NCBI GenBank assembly: GCA_947499145.1
Contig: CANMNB010000004.1
Span: 248,001 to 312,000, forward strand
DNA from: an uncultured Arachnia sp.
GTDB lineage: Bacteria > Actinomycetota > Actinomycetes > Propionibacteriales > Propionibacteriaceae
Reading direction: 5' to 3'
DNA length: 64,000 nt
Shown here: piece after piece, positions 38,827-48,520 of the stretch
How the letters are laid out: each line of letters opens with the position of its first letter
Position numbering within the stretch: the stretch's first letter is position 1
Notes under the pieces: generated by a model
Database searches by the model: none
What the model was told of the DNA's origin: nothing
What the model saw: only the letters and a program-made list of their open reading frames with translations
Made by a program: the position numbers and the translations under genes

Positions 38827-40335
38827 GTGACTTCTGTCGTGCATGTGAACCCTGCGTTCGCGGTGGGGGAGGTGAACCGCCGCATCTTCGGAACCTTCGT
38901 CGAGCACATGGGACGCACCGTCTACACCGGCATCTTCGAGCCGGACCATCCCACGGCCGACGAAGCGGGCTTCCGCCAGGACGTCGCCGATCTCGTGAAG
39001 GAGATGGGGCCCACGATCGTCCGATACCCGGGGGGCAACTTCGTCTCCAACTACCGGTGGGAGGACGGCGTCGGACCCGTTGACGAGCGTCCCACGCGGC
39101 TGGACTTCGCCTGGCGCTCGATCGAACCCAACACCGTGGGCACCGACGAGTTCCTGGCCTGGTGCGAGCGGATGGGGATCGAGCCCATGCTCGCGGTGAA
39201 CCTGGGGACCCGGGGGTTGGAGGAGGCGATGGAGTACCTCCAGTACGTCAACGCCGAGACCGGCACCGAACTCCCGGACCGTCGCGCAGCCAATGGGCGG
39301 CCCGAACCCTGGAACGTGCGCATGTGGTGCCTGGGCAACGAGATGGACGGCCCCTGGCAGATGGGACACATGACCGAACAGGAGTACGCCCGGATCGCGA
39401 CGGAGGTGGGCAACGCCTTCAAACGGTTCGACCCCTCGCTGGAACTCGTCGCCTGCGGCTCCTCCAACCGCACCATGCCCACGTTCGGCCGCTGGGAGCG
39501 CGTGACGCTCGAGGCGGCCTTCGACAAGGTGGACCACATCTCCGCCCACGCGTACTACGAGCCACTCGACGGCGATCTGGTCTCCTACCTGGCCTGTGCC
39601 GAGGACATGGATCGCTTCATCGACTCCGTGGTCGCGACGGCGGACCACGTGGCCGCCCTCAAGGGGTCCGAGAAGCGCATCGGAGTGTCCTTCGATGAAT
39701 GGAACGTCTGGTACCAGGCGAAGTTCGACGGTGAGACCTCCATCCCGATCCAGCACGCGCCACGCCTCATCGAGGACGTCTACACCACCCTGGATGCCGT
39801 CGTCGTCGGCAGCCTGCTGATCACGCTGCTGCGCCACACCGACAGGGTCGCGGCCGCCTGTCAGGCTCAACTCGTCAACGTCATCGGGCCGATCATGACC
39901 GAACCGGGCGGGTCCGCCTGGCGGCAGACGATCTTCCACCCGTTCGCGCTCACAGCCCGCCACGCCCACGGTGACGTCCTGCAACTCGCAGTCGAGTCGC
40001 CCACCATCACGACGCCGCAGTTCGGTGACGTCGACCAGATCTGGGCCACCGCCACCCACGACGCCGACTCGAACGAGATCGCCGTCTTCCTCGTCAACCG
40101 GTCACTCGAGGCCGACGACGAAGTCCACATCAAGCTCGCGGGGTTCGAGGACCTCGACCTCGTGGAACACCTGGTGATCCACACCGACGACCACGACGCG
40201 GCCAACACCGCTGCTGCCCCCGACGTGGTCACGCCCCAAGCCGGGGAGTCCTCCCTGGCCTCCGGCACCCTCACCATCGCAGCGCCCGCGATCTCGTGGC
40301 ACTGCATCCGCCTCTCCGGAAGGAAAACCTCATGA
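38827..40335 (+). CDS. GH51 alpha-L-arabinofuranosidase (copy C)
   Basis: 502 residues, no signal peptide. Acid/base Glu172 in WCLGNEMDGPW; nucleophile in VSFDEWNVWY. Same subtype as copies A and B but more divergent (NPAFAVGEVNRRIFGTFVEH). The GTG at 38827 is preceded by AAAGGAG and aligns with the starts of the paralogues; the open frame upstream crosses the operator region and is not coding. First gene of the region 3 operon; its stop overlaps the binding-protein ATG (ATGA). Confidence 0.95.
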   Translation: MTSVVHVNPAFAVGEVNRRIFGTFVEHMGRTVYTGIFEPDHPTADEAGFRQDVADLVKEMGPTIVRYPGGNFVSNYRWEDGVGPVDERPTRLDFAWRSIEPNTVGTDEFLAWCERMGIEPMLAVNLGTRGLEEAMEYLQYVNAETGTELPDRRAANGRPEPWNVRMWCLGNEMDGPWQMGHMTEQEYARIATEVGNAFKRFDPSLELVACGSSNRTMPTFGRWERVTLEAAFDKVDHISAHAYYEPLDGDLVSYLACAEDMDRFIDSVVATADHVAALKGSEKRIGVSFDEWNVWYQAKFDGETSIPIQHAPRLIEDVYTTLDAVVVGSLLITLLRHTDRVAAACQAQLVNVIGPIMTEPGGSAWRQTIFHPFALTARHAHGDVLQLAVESPTITTPQFGDVDQIWATATHDADSNEIAVFLVNRSLEADDEVHIKLAGFEDLDLVEHLVIHTDDHDAANTAAAPDVVTPQAGESSLASGTLTIAAPAISWHCIRLSGRKTS

Positions 40336-41675
40336 ACAACGTCTCACGCCGTGGCTTCCTCACAGGATCGCTGGCCGTCAGCGCCGCCGTCGGCCTGTCC
40401 GCCTGTGGCGGCCAGAGCATGCAGCAGGATCCGGCCGCCACCACCGGTGCCACCGCAAGCGCGACCGGGGACGGCGGCTCCTCGGGCTACGACGGCCCCA
40501 ACGTCGACCTCCAGTTCTGGAACGGCTTCACCGGCGGCGACGGCGCGTTCATGAAGACGCTCGTCGACCAGTTCAACGAGGAGCACGCCAACATCGCGGT
40601 CAGCGTGCGGACCCTGCAGTGGGCCGACTACTACGACACCCTGCCCACTGCGGTGCAGGCCGGTCGTGGCCCGGACATCGGCATCATGCACGTCGACTCC
40701 GTCGCCAGCAACGCCGCCCGGCAGATCATCCAGCCGCTGGACGATGTCGCCCAGGCCCTGGAGCTCTCCGAGTCCGACTTCGCTCCCGTCCCGTGGGAGG
40801 CGGGCATCTACAAGGACACCCGCTACGCCATCCCGCTCGATGTCCACCCGCTCGGCTTCTTCTACAACAAGCAGGTCATGGAGTCCGCCGGCCTCGACCC
40901 AGACAACCCGCCCATGGACATGGACTCCTACATGGATGCGCTCGACAAGCTGAAGAGTGCCGGAATCCAGGGCCACTGGACGTCCCCGTTCCCGTTCACC
41001 GGCGGACTCAGCATGCAGTCACTTGTGCACCAGTTCGGTGGCCGTTTGTTCAACGAGGGTGCCACCGAGGCCGCCTGGGCCAGCCCGGAGGCCGTCGAGG
41101 CGTTCACCTGGTGGCAGAACCTGGCCAAGGAAGGGCACTCCCCCCAGGAAGTCGCCCAGGACGCCGACTTCATCGCCCTCCAGAACGGCGAGACCGCCTT
41201 CAACTGGAACGGCATCTGGTCCATCAACACCCTGCGGGAGAAGACAGACCTGGAGTGGGGCGTCGCCAGGCTCCCCAACATCGGCGGGACCGATGCCGCG
41301 TGGGCCGGTTCGCACCAGTTCGTGCTGCCCACTCGCAAGAGCCCCGACGAGAACAAGGACCAGGCCTCCCGCGTCTTCCTCAACTGGATCTCCGAGCAGT
41401 CGCTCGAGTGGGCCAAGGGCGGGCAGGTGCCGGCCCGCAACTCCGTGCGCGAGTCGGAGGAGTTCCAGGAGCTCACCGAGCAGGCGGCTCTCGCCGAGCA
41501 GATCGACGACCTCGTCTTCCTGCCGGCCGTCCCCGGCATCGGTGATGCCATGGTGGAGTGGGACAAGGCCCTCAACGAGATCACGCTGGCCGGCCGCGAG
41601 GTCGCCCCCACCCTCGAGGCCTCCGTCGAGCGCGCGAACAAGATCCTCGAAGAGAACGCCCAGCGGTACGCATGA
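40332..41675 (+). CDS. ABC sugar importer, substrate-binding lipoprotein
   Basis: 447 residues. The N-terminus is a Tat-type lipoprotein signal (SRRGFLTGS, then VGLSAC). A Gly/Ser/Thr-rich linker leads to a family 1 solute-binding fold with LQFWNGFTGGDGAFMK near the start, YAIPLDVHPLGFFYNK and an aromatic-rich cleft. Presumed to bind arabino-oligosaccharides because of the GH51 and GH43 genes around it. It differs clearly from the binding protein at 13642, so the two importers may have different ligands. Confidence 0.93.
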   Translation: MNNVSRRGFLTGSLAVSAAVGLSACGGQSMQQDPAATTGATASATGDGGSSGYDGPNVDLQFWNGFTGGDGAFMKTLVDQFNEEHANIAVSVRTLQWADYYDTLPTAVQAGRGPDIGIMHVDSVASNAARQIIQPLDDVAQALELSESDFAPVPWEAGIYKDTRYAIPLDVHPLGFFYNKQVMESAGLDPDNPPMDMDSYMDALDKLKSAGIQGHWTSPFPFTGGLSMQSLVHQFGGRLFNEGATEAAWASPEAVEAFTWWQNLAKEGHSPQEVAQDADFIALQNGETAFNWNGIWSINTLREKTDLEWGVARLPNIGGTDAAWAGSHQFVLPTRKSPDENKDQASRVFLNWISEQSLEWAKGGQVPARNSVRESEEFQELTEQAALAEQIDDLVFLPAVPGIGDAMVEWDKALNEITLAGREVAPTLEASVERANKILEENAQRYA

Positions 41676-42688
41676 TGTCCGACACCGCCACCACCACCGG
41701 TGGCGGTGCCAGGGCGGACGGCACCCCGTCGCCTGCGGAGGCAGCCCCCCGCAGGCGACGGGGCATCCACGGGTCCCGCTGGACCCCCGTTCTGTTCCTG
41801 GCGCCGTACCTGGTGCTCTTCGGCATGTTCATCGTGCTGCCCGCCTTCTACGGCATCTGGATCAGCCTCCACCAGTGGGACTTCGTGCTGCCGTCCAAAC
41901 CGTTCGTGGGACTGGACAACTACGCTGCGCTCCTCGACTCGACGTCGGTGCAGTTCCAGCCCTTCTGGAACGGCATGATGGCGACGGGCATCTTCACGTT
42001 CTGGTCGGTGCCCCTGCTGGTGGTGCTGCCGCTGCTGTTGGCCATGCTCCTGCACCGGGAGTTCCCCGGCCGCACCTTCTTCCGGGCCATCTACTTCGCC
42101 CCCTACGTGCTCGGCGTGGCCGTCATCGGCCTGATGTGGCGCTACCTGCTCGACGGCAACTTCGGGCTGATCAACCACATCTTCGGCCTGGACATCCAGT
42201 GGACGACCACCCAACCCTGGGCCTGGGTGGCGCTCGTGCTGGTCACCGTGTGGTGGACGCTGGGCTTCAACACCATCATCTACCTCGCTGGCCTGGGCGA
42301 CATCCCCGTGGACCAGTACGAGGCGGCCTCGCTCGACGGGGCGTCGAAGTGGCAGCAGTTCCGGTACGTGACCCTGCCCGGACTGCGCCCTGTGCTGATC
42401 TTCATCCTCATCACGACCACGCTCGCGAGCGCGAACATGTTCGGCCAGTCCTACCTGATCACCGACGGCGGACCGACCGAGACCACGCGCACCGCCATCA
42501 TGGTCATCACGCAGACGGGCTTCTCCCAGAATCGACCCGGCCCCGCAGCGGCGATGAGCTACATCCTCGCCCTGTTCCTGGCCGTCATCTCGGTGGTCAA
42601 CTTCTACCTCATGCGTGACAAGGACGCCTCACGGGTGAAGAAGGAGCAGAAGCGCATCGATCGGGAACAGAAGGAGGCGACGTCATGA
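41672..42688 (+). CDS. ABC sugar importer permease (MalF type)
   Basis: About 338 residues. A disordered, arginine-rich N-terminus (AAPRRRRGIHGSR) precedes six membrane segments. The EAA loop is YEAASLDGASKWQQFRYVTLP (about residue 225). Two consecutive ATG codons (41672, 41675) can serve as start; the first overlaps the preceding TGA. The C-terminal tail after the last membrane segment is unusually charged (RVKKEQKRIDREQKEATS). Confidence 0.94.
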   Translation: MMSDTATTTGGGARADGTPSPAEAAPRRRRGIHGSRWTPVLFLAPYLVLFGMFIVLPAFYGIWISLHQWDFVLPSKPFVGLDNYAALLDSTSVQFQPFWNGMMATGIFTFWSVPLLVVLPLLLAMLLHREFPGRTFFRAIYFAPYVLGVAVIGLMWRYLLDGNFGLINHIFGLDIQWTTTQPWAWVALVLVTVWWTLGFNTIIYLAGLGDIPVDQYEAASLDGASKWQQFRYVTLPGLRPVLIFILITTTLASANMFGQSYLITDGGPTETTRTAIMVITQTGFSQNRPGPAAAMSYILALFLAVISVVNFYLMRDKDASRVKKEQKRIDREQKEATS

Positions 42689-43515
42689 ACAAGCATGCGA
42701 AGAACCCGCTCTTCTGGCTGCTGTTGGTGGTGCTGACGGCCATTTTCATCGGTCCGTTGCTGCTCATCCTCTTCACGTCGTTCAAGCCGATGATCGAGGC
42801 CCAGTCCGTCCCGCCCACCTTCCTCCCCGAGACGTGGACGACCCGGGCGTACGAGCAGTTGTTCTTCATCGACGATGCCTCGCCCATCCTGCGCTGGTTC
42901 ACGAACTCGTTGATCGCCGCCACACTGCATGCGCTGCTCGTCGTGACGATCACGTCCATGGCGGGGTACGCACTGGCGCGCATGAACTTCCCGTTCAAGA
43001 ACGCCATCTTCGCGATCATCATCTCGACGATGCTCGTCCCCGGCTTCGTGTTCCTCATCCCCAATTTCGAGATGCTCAACCGGCTCGCCTGGCTCGACAC
43101 CTTGGCCGCGATCGTGGTGCCGGGCGCAGCTGGCGCCTTCGGTGTGTTCTTCATGCGCCAGTTCTTCCTGGGACTGCCCGTGGAGTTCGAGGAGAGCGCA
43201 CGGATCGACGGGGCGGGGCCCTTCCGCACCTTCGTCTCGGTCGTGCTGCCCAACGCGCGGCCAGCCGTCGTCACCCTGTTCATCATCAGTTTCCTGACGA
43301 ACTGGAATGACTTCATCTGGCCCATCTACGTGCTGTTCAGCGACCAGAACCTGACCCTGCCGGTCGGGCTCAGCCGACTCCAGGGCGCCTACACGATCGA
43401 CTACCCGGTGGTCATGGCCGGCGCCATGGTGGCGGCGATCCCGGTGCTGGTCATCTACTCGTTCGTGCAGCGCTACATCATCGCGGGCGTCGCCAGCTCC
43501 GGACTCAAGGGGTGA
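42685..43515 (+). CDS. ABC sugar importer permease (MalG type)
   Basis: 276 residues with six membrane segments and an EAA loop FEESARIDGAGPFRTFVSVVLP (about 170-191). ATGA overlap with the preceding permease. Forms the channel with it. As in region 1, no ATPase gene follows. Confidence 0.94.
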   Translation: MNKHAKNPLFWLLLVVLTAIFIGPLLLILFTSFKPMIEAQSVPPTFLPETWTTRAYEQLFFIDDASPILRWFTNSLIAATLHALLVVTITSMAGYALARMNFPFKNAIFAIIISTMLVPGFVFLIPNFEMLNRLAWLDTLAAIVVPGAAGAFGVFFMRQFFLGLPVEFEESARIDGAGPFRTFVSVVLPNARPAVVTLFIISFLTNWNDFIWPIYVLFSDQNLTLPVGLSRLQGAYTIDYPVVMAGAMVAAIPVLVIYSFVQRYIIAGVASSGLKG

Positions 43516-43519
43516 CCGC

Positions 43520-44575
43520 GTGCGCCCGAACATCAGCGCGGCCCTGGCCGCAGGCCTCCTGCTCCTGGCGGCCTGCGGCACGGCCGACCCGCCGCCAGGA
43601 GAGGAGAGCATGACCGAGGAACCAGAGACCGTGACCACGTCAGCCGCCGAGGAGACAGCCGGAGCGGAATCCGGCTTCACCAACCCGGTCCACCCGTACA
43701 ACTTCCCGGACCCCCAGATCATCCGTGATGAGGACGGCACCTACGTGGCGATCGCCACCAACGGCAACGGCATGAACGTCCAGATGCTCACCAGCCCGGA
43801 CATGGTGACCTGGACCGAGGCGGACGATCCGCTCCCGCGGATCGCCTCGTGGTCCGCCGAGGGGAAGGTGTGGGCTCCGGAGATCATCCGGTGGACCGAC
43901 GGCTCCTACCGCCTGTACTACACCACCCGAGCCCCGCAACCCGAGTGGCAGTGCATCTCCGTCGCGACGTCGGACACCCTCCGCGGTCCCTACGTCGACG
44001 ACAGCGCTGAGCCCTTCATCTGCGAGATCGATGAGGGCGGATCCATCGACCAGTCGCCGTTCATCGACTCCGAGGGCAACGCCTGGCTCTACTGGAAGAA
44101 CGACGGCAACGCGGCCAGCGTTGACACCTACATCCGGGTGCAGCGGCTGACCGCGGACGGACTCGGCGTGGAGGGTGAGGTCACCGATCTCCTCGTGCAG
44201 GACCTGCCGTGGGAGGGTGAGCTGATCGAGGGTCCTGCCGTGGTCGAGGTCGACGGCGTGTTCCACATGTTCTACTCCGGGAACGGGTACTGGACCGACC
44301 GCTACGCCGTCGGGCACGCGACCGCGGATTCACCGACCGGACCGTTCACCAAGTCCGGGGACCCGCTGCTGGTGACGAATGAGGTCGCGGCCGGCCCGGG
44401 CCACAACCAGTTGCTGGAGGTCGACGGGCAGTGGTGGACGGTCTATCACGCATGGGAGCCGGACTTCATCGGCATGGATGCGATCGGGCGGCAGATGTGG
44501 CTCTCGCGGGTCACGTTCGACGGACGGACCGCCGAGATCGAACCGCCGACGGTGCAGCACCCCCAGCGGCCCTGA
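43520..44575 (+). CDS. GH43 arabinofuranosidase/arabinanase lipoprotein
   Basis: 351 residues from a GTG four bases after the permease stop. A lipoprotein signal (LLLLAAC, Cys19) and a Glu/Thr-rich linker lead into a GH43 propeller with NFPDPQII (base), GSIDQSPF (modulator) and ELIEGPAV (acid). The motif spacing and the CDQ-like region differ from the endo-arabinanases in region 1, resembling exo-acting GH43 enzymes that release arabinose or short oligosaccharides. Extracellular, membrane-anchored. Last gene of the region 3 operon; it ends 4 bp from the convergent enoyl-CoA hydratase with no hairpin. Confidence 0.92.
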   Translation: MRPNISAALAAGLLLLAACGTADPPPGEESMTEEPETVTTSAAEETAGAESGFTNPVHPYNFPDPQIIRDEDGTYVAIATNGNGMNVQMLTSPDMVTWTEADDPLPRIASWSAEGKVWAPEIIRWTDGSYRLYYTTRAPQPEWQCISVATSDTLRGPYVDDSAEPFICEIDEGGSIDQSPFIDSEGNAWLYWKNDGNAASVDTYIRVQRLTADGLGVEGEVTDLLVQDLPWEGELIEGPAVVEVDGVFHMFYSGNGYWTDRYAVGHATADSPTGPFTKSGDPLLVTNEVAAGPGHNQLLEVDGQWWTVYHAWEPDFIGMDAIGRQMWLSRVTFDGRTAEIEPPTVQHPQRP

Positions 44576-44579
44576 CGCC

Positions 44580-45341
44580 TCAGGTGGGCCCAGACCAGGT
44601 GAAGCGAGGTGGCCTCCGCTCGGCGAAGGCCGACATCCCCTCCGCCAGGTCCGGGCCCGTCTCCGCCCGGCTGACCCATGCATCGACGAGGGACTCGTCC
44701 AGCGTGCCGTCCACGAGTCCATCGACGATGTCCTTCGTGGCCTGGATCGTCAGCTGCGAGCGACCGGCGATGGTGGCGGCAACGTGCCGAGCCCGGGCGT
44801 CCAGCAGATCGGGGGAGACAACCTCTTCGATGAGCCCCATGTGCAGCGCCCGTGTCGCATTCACCCGATCCGCCGAGAAGATGAGGTACTTCGTGGCCGA
44901 CGGGCCGATGAGGGACATCAGTCTCCGGGTCGCCGACAGCGGGTAGACGATCCCCAACTTGGCCGGGGGAGCGGCGAATACGGCGGTGTCCGCCGCGATG
45001 CGAATGTCGCATGCTGTGGCCAGCTGCAGCCCACCGCCGAAGCAGAAGCCCCGCACGGCCGCTATCACGGGCTTCGGGAAGGCCGCGACGGCGAGCTCGG
45101 CGGCGACGGGGAGCTCCCCGCGGTGGAGCTGGTCCAGGCTGCCGATGTCGGAACCGGCCGAGAACTGCTCCCCGGCGCCCTGGAGCAGCAGCGCCCGGAC
45201 GCTGCCGTCGGCCGCGAGCTCCTCCAGCGCGGCCGGGATGCGTCGGTACATCGCGGGCGTCATCGAGTTGTGCTTGCCCGGGTTGTTGATGGTGAGCGTG
45301 GCGACGCCCTGGTCCACGCCGATGTCGATGGATCCCGGCAC
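44580..45341 (-). CDS. enoyl-CoA hydratase/isomerase family protein
   Basis: 253 residues of the crotonase fold. The oxyanion-hole segments are SAGSDIGSLDQL and FCFGGGLQLATACDIRIAA; one expected catalytic Glu position (near GIVYPLSATRRL) carries no Glu, as in many non-hydratase crotonases, so the exact reaction is open. The GTG at 45341 is preceded by GGAAGGAA. It lies 13 bp behind the eis-like gene on the same strand. Confidence 0.9.
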   Translation of the reverse strand: MPGSIDIGVDQGVATLTINNPGKHNSMTPAMYRRIPAALEELAADGSVRALLLQGAGEQFSAGSDIGSLDQLHRGELPVAAELAVAAFPKPVIAAVRGFCFGGGLQLATACDIRIAADTAVFAAPPAKLGIVYPLSATRRLMSLIGPSATKYLIFSADRVNATRALHMGLIEEVVSPDLLDARARHVAATIAGRSQLTIQATKDIVDGLVDGTLDESLVDAWVSRAETGPDLAEGMSAFAERRPPRFTWSGPT

Positions 45342-45354
45342 TTCTCGTTCCTTC

Positions 45355-46584
45355 CTAGAAGATCGACGCCGCGACCGGGGGTTCCCAGGACGTGAGGAGT
45401 CGGCTCGCGGAGCCGACGACCGATGGGTCGCCGTGCACCAGGCCCGCCGACGCCAGGGTGTCGACGTGCTCCAGCCCGGACAGCACGGTCGAGAACGTCG
45501 CGATGTCCATGCCCAGTTCCGGCTCGCCGGAGGTGGGCTCCGCGGAGGCCACACCGTCGCGGATCGACAACCGCCATGTGCCCGCGGCGTAGCCGAGTGG
45601 GTCGTCGATGTTGACGGCGACCTCGCCGTCGCGGTCGAAGCTGCGGGCGGCCACCGCGCGGGGGAGGTCGAGGATCCGGGTCCAGACCGTGTCGAAGGTC
45701 TTGGCCGTCGTGACGATGCGAGGATCCTTCAGAGCCCACGTGATGGGGTGGCGGGGGTCGAAGCAGTGCCGCCAGACGATCTTCTCGTGTCCCTCGGCGT
45801 GCGCGAGGAGGCGGATGAGCTCCACCTCCGCCGCGCGGGTGGTTCCGAGCAGGTCGCGCACCAGGATGTGGTCGGACTCGATGGCGAAGACGACGGCCGC
45901 GTCCGGCTCCCCGTCGTCGTCGAGGTGGACGGCGGCCCGGTGCGGCGTGGCTCGCTGTTCGTGCCAGTCGAAGCCGGTGGACCAGTAGTGCTGAGCGCGG
46001 CCGACCGACCAGAACTGCTCGCGGTGGAAGCACTCGAAGAGGTGGCGGCGGACGTCCACGACGTCATCGGGCGCGGCAAAGGCGGTACTTCCGTAGGGCT
46101 CGGTGCGCAGGGCGAACTTGGGGCCGGAGTCGATCTCGAGCCGGCGTGCGGTGGCGGTGACCCCGAAGCCGAACCGGCCGTAGATCTGGGCGTCGGTGGC
46201 GGTGAGCAGGGCGACGACGTCGCCGCGCTCGTGGGCCTCCCGGAGGTCGTGCAGCATCAGCTTGTTCATCAGCCCGCGCCGCCGATGGGTGGCCTGGACG
46301 GTGACGTCGGTGATGAAGTTGGCGTCCACCATCCCACGCCCGGCGTTGAGGGTACCGCCCCAGGAAGCGAAAGTGGCCACGGGCTCGTCGGCCTTCCCGA
46401 ACGGGCGGCTGTGGTCCCGGATCACGCGCAGGCGCGTCCCATCGGCCTGCAGGTGGGCCAGCCAGATCGCCAACCCCTCCTCCGACATGGGTGATTCGTG
46501 GAAGCCGGCCCGCATGGCCGCCGCGTAGGCGCGCAGGTCGTCGGTCACGTGGTCGGGGACGTCGAGCGTGGTCACCTCTGTCAT
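45355..46584 (-). CDS. eis: Eis-type GNAT N-acetyltransferase
   Basis: 409 residues: two GNAT domains (acetyl-CoA loop VTVQATHRRRGLMNKLM, near residue 92-108) and a C-terminal sterol-carrier-like domain. The chain ends in phenylalanine (AASIF); in M. tuberculosis Eis the C-terminal carboxylate is catalytic, so this end fits. Family members acetylate amines on several positions, including aminoglycosides; the physiological substrate here is unknown. The start ATG 46584 has a weak ribosome-binding site. Followed on the same strand by the crotonase gene. Confidence 0.92.
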   Translation of the reverse strand: MTEVTTLDVPDHVTDDLRAYAAAMRAGFHESPMSEEGLAIWLAHLQADGTRLRVIRDHSRPFGKADEPVATFASWGGTLNAGRGMVDANFITDVTVQATHRRRGLMNKLMLHDLREAHERGDVVALLTATDAQIYGRFGFGVTATARRLEIDSGPKFALRTEPYGSTAFAAPDDVVDVRRHLFECFHREQFWSVGRAQHYWSTGFDWHEQRATPHRAAVHLDDDGEPDAAVVFAIESDHILVRDLLGTTRAAEVELIRLLAHAEGHEKIVWRHCFDPRHPITWALKDPRIVTTAKTFDTVWTRILDLPRAVAARSFDRDGEVAVNIDDPLGYAAGTWRLSIRDGVASAEPTSGEPELGMDIATFSTVLSGLEHVDTLASAGLVHGDPSVVGSASRLLTSWEPPVAASIF

Positions 46585-46647
46585 GCCCACGAGACTAACG
46601 GCTGAGCACAGGGCCCACCGTGGAACCCGAGGTGGGATAGTGGGGCC

Positions 46648-47091
46648 ATGCGAGTTCACATTGCCACCGATCATGCAGCCTTCGAGCTGAAGAACTACCT
46701 GGTCGAGAAGCTGCGCGAGGCCGAGTACGACGTTGTCGACCATGGCGCGGATTCCTACGACGCACTGGACGACTACCCGGAGCTGGTGATTCCGTGCGCG
46801 GAGGCCGTCGCGTCGGAGGGCTCGATCGGCATCGTGCTGGGCGGCTCCGGCAACGGCGAGCAGATCGCTGCGAACAAGGTCAAGGGGATCCGGGCGGCGC
46901 TCGCTTACAACGCCGACATCGCACGGCTCGCCCGTGAGCACAACGACGCCAACATCGTCTCCCTCGGCGGTCGCATGCAGTCGCTGGAGGAGGCGTGGGA
47001 GATCGTCGACACGTTTGTCAACACCCCGTTCAGCGGCGAGGAGCGGCACGCCCGCCGCATCGAGCAGATGAGGAACTACGAGGAGCGCTGA
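46648..47091 (+). CDS. rpiB: ribose-5-phosphate isomerase B
   Basis: 147 residues. The sequence matches the actinobacterial RpiB type, with GGSGNGEQIAANKVKG providing Glu71 as catalytic base (Glu75 in M. tuberculosis) instead of the cysteine of E. coli RpiB; IATDHAAFELK at the start binds phosphate. It interconverts ribose 5-phosphate and ribulose 5-phosphate, and may also handle allose 6-phosphate-like sugars. It supplies the same pathway as gnd. Confidence 0.97.
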   Translation: MRVHIATDHAAFELKNYLVEKLREAEYDVVDHGADSYDALDDYPELVIPCAEAVASEGSIGIVLGGSGNGEQIAANKVKGIRAALAYNADIARLAREHNDANIVSLGGRMQSLEEAWEIVDTFVNTPFSGEERHARRIEQMRNYEER

Positions 47092-47261
47092 GTCGCACCG
47101 GGTGGAACCCGGGGCTCGTCGTCGCGGTCGGCGGCGGCGTTGCGTGATCGTCGCTGCTCGCGCTCGGCGCGATCAATACCGGGCAGCAGCCGGGCGCGCA
47201 GCGCCCGGTCGTGGGTGACCAGACCCTTGCGCGGCGTCGAATCACCTCGGGTTGCTGCCAT
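47076..47261 (-). CDS. small basic protein, hypothetical
   Basis: 61 residues (MAATRGDSTPRKGLVTHDRA...), strongly charged, overlapping the rpiB 3' end by 16 bp on the opposite strand. No motif or good ribosome-binding site. Plausible as a small conserved actinobacterial protein, but it could be chance. Confidence 0.3.
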   Translation of the reverse strand: MAATRGDSTPRKGLVTHDRALRARLLPGIDRAEREQRRSRNAAADRDDEPRVPPGATQRSS

Positions 47262-47284
47262 GCTCGCAGTCTACGGCGCGGGCC

Positions 47285-47917
47285 TCAGAAGCGGAGTTCG
47301 CCCCGCATGATGGTGTCGCCCGAGTGCCGGGGCTCGTCGTCGAACTGCTCGTTCGAGAGGTCCACGATGAGGTAGCCGGAGTCGATCAGGGCCTCGTCCA
47401 CCGTGAACTGCCCCAGGTTGTCGGCGGCGAACACGCCCACGGAGACCATGCGCTGTCCGTCGGTGTTGATCAGCCACACCTCGACGTAGCCGTCGGGGTT
47501 GCTGACGCCCTCGGGCACCTCCACCGCCAGGCTGTAGCCCGTGTTGCGGCGGAGCAGTTCGGCGGTCCCGAGGCGCTCGTTCGGCTGGTCGAGGGGAGTG
47601 AGCTCCGCGCGGCGAACGGCCTCGGCGGCCTCGTCGCGGACCGCATCAATCCCCGCCATGCCGGCAGCGCCCAGCGCGATGCCGGCGATCACACCGCCGG
47701 CCCCGAACAGCCAGGCACGACGCGAGACCGCCGGATCCGGGGCGCCGGACTGGCGTGCGTTCGCGGGTGGCTGGGCGGCGGCGGTGGAAACCCCCGTGGC
47801 CACAGCAATCGCCTCCCACGTCCCGGCAGAGGGTTCGGACCACTCGGGCTCGGAGCGAGAGGCGCGGCGGAATCGTACCGCGACGTCGTCGAGCGTGTAC
47901 TCGTTCTCCTCAGCCAC
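47285..47917 (-). CDS. anti-sigma factor, RskA-like
   Basis: 210 residues. A short cytoplasmic N-terminal part (to about 60) would bind the sigma factor; one membrane segment (RRAWLFGAGGVIAGIALGAAG) follows, then an extracytoplasmic RskA-type domain with GYVEVWLINTDGQRMVSVGV and the ending HSGDTIMRGELRF. No zinc-binding HxxxCxxC motif is visible. The GTG at 47917 is preceded by GGAGG; it overlaps the sigma gene by 8 bp. It should hold the sigma factor until an envelope or redox signal triggers proteolysis. Confidence 0.85.
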   Translation of the reverse strand: MAEENEYTLDDVAVRFRRASRSEPEWSEPSAGTWEAIAVATGVSTAAAQPPANARQSGAPDPAVSRRAWLFGAGGVIAGIALGAAGMAGIDAVRDEAAEAVRRAELTPLDQPNERLGTAELLRRNTGYSLAVEVPEGVSNPDGYVEVWLINTDGQRMVSVGVFAADNLGQFTVDEALIDSGYLIVDLSNEQFDDEPRHSGDTIMRGELRF

Positions 47918-48476
47918 GGGAATCCACCTCCTCAAACACTGCTCTCAGCCTCTCGAGGCCTCGTCGTACATGGCTCTTGACCGTGCCCAGCGGCAGGTCG
48001 AGCTGCTGGGCCACGTCGTCATGGGTCCTGTCCTCCAGGTACACCATGGTCAGGATTCTGGCCCGTGGGTCTCCCAGCGCGGCCAAGGCATCCCGGACGA
48101 CTACGGAGTCGATGATGGAGTCAACTCCGGACATCTCGGCGGGGGATTCTACCGCCTCCTGGGCGACGGCCTCCTCGTTGCGGAAGCCCCTGCTGCGGGC
48201 CCGGAGGGCGTCGATCACCTTGAGCCGGCAGATGCCGATCAACCAGGCCGGTAGCGACTCGTCGCTGGCCCGGAGGGTGGACCTGGAGTTCCAGGCCGAG
48301 ATGAAGACTTGCTGTGTCACGTCGTCGGCATCGGCCGTGGAGCCGAGCGACGACCGGGCGATGGTGTGGATCAGGCGGGACCAGCGGGAGAAGGCCTCCC
48401 GGAGTGCCCATTCCTCGCCGGAGGCGAACCGCGCGGCGAGGACGCTGATCGGCGTCTCCATCACGTCTGCGGTCAC
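47910..48476 (-). CDS. ECF RNA polymerase sigma factor (SigK-like)
   Basis: About 188 residues. Region 2 contains DADDVTQQVFISAWNSR and a WLIGICRLKVIDALR segment; region 4 has DVAQQLDLPLGTVKSHVRRG for -35 recognition. Placement next to an RskA-like gene supports a SigK-like group. The start is uncertain: GTG 48476, GTG 48464 or ATG 48461, none with a clear ribosome-binding site. The likely target is the neighbouring DUF4397 gene, whose upstream DNA resembles a SigK promoter. Confidence 0.88.
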   Translation of the reverse strand: MTADVMETPISVLAARFASGEEWALREAFSRWSRLIHTIARSSLGSTADADDVTQQVFISAWNSRSTLRASDESLPAWLIGICRLKVIDALRARSRGFRNEEAVAQEAVESPAEMSGVDSIIDSVVVRDALAALGDPRARILTMVYLEDRTHDDVAQQLDLPLGTVKSHVRRGLERLRAVFEEVDSRG

Positions 48477-48520
48477 GCCTGCAAGTCTCGCACATCGTTC
48501 GGCCTCCGAAGGACAGTGAA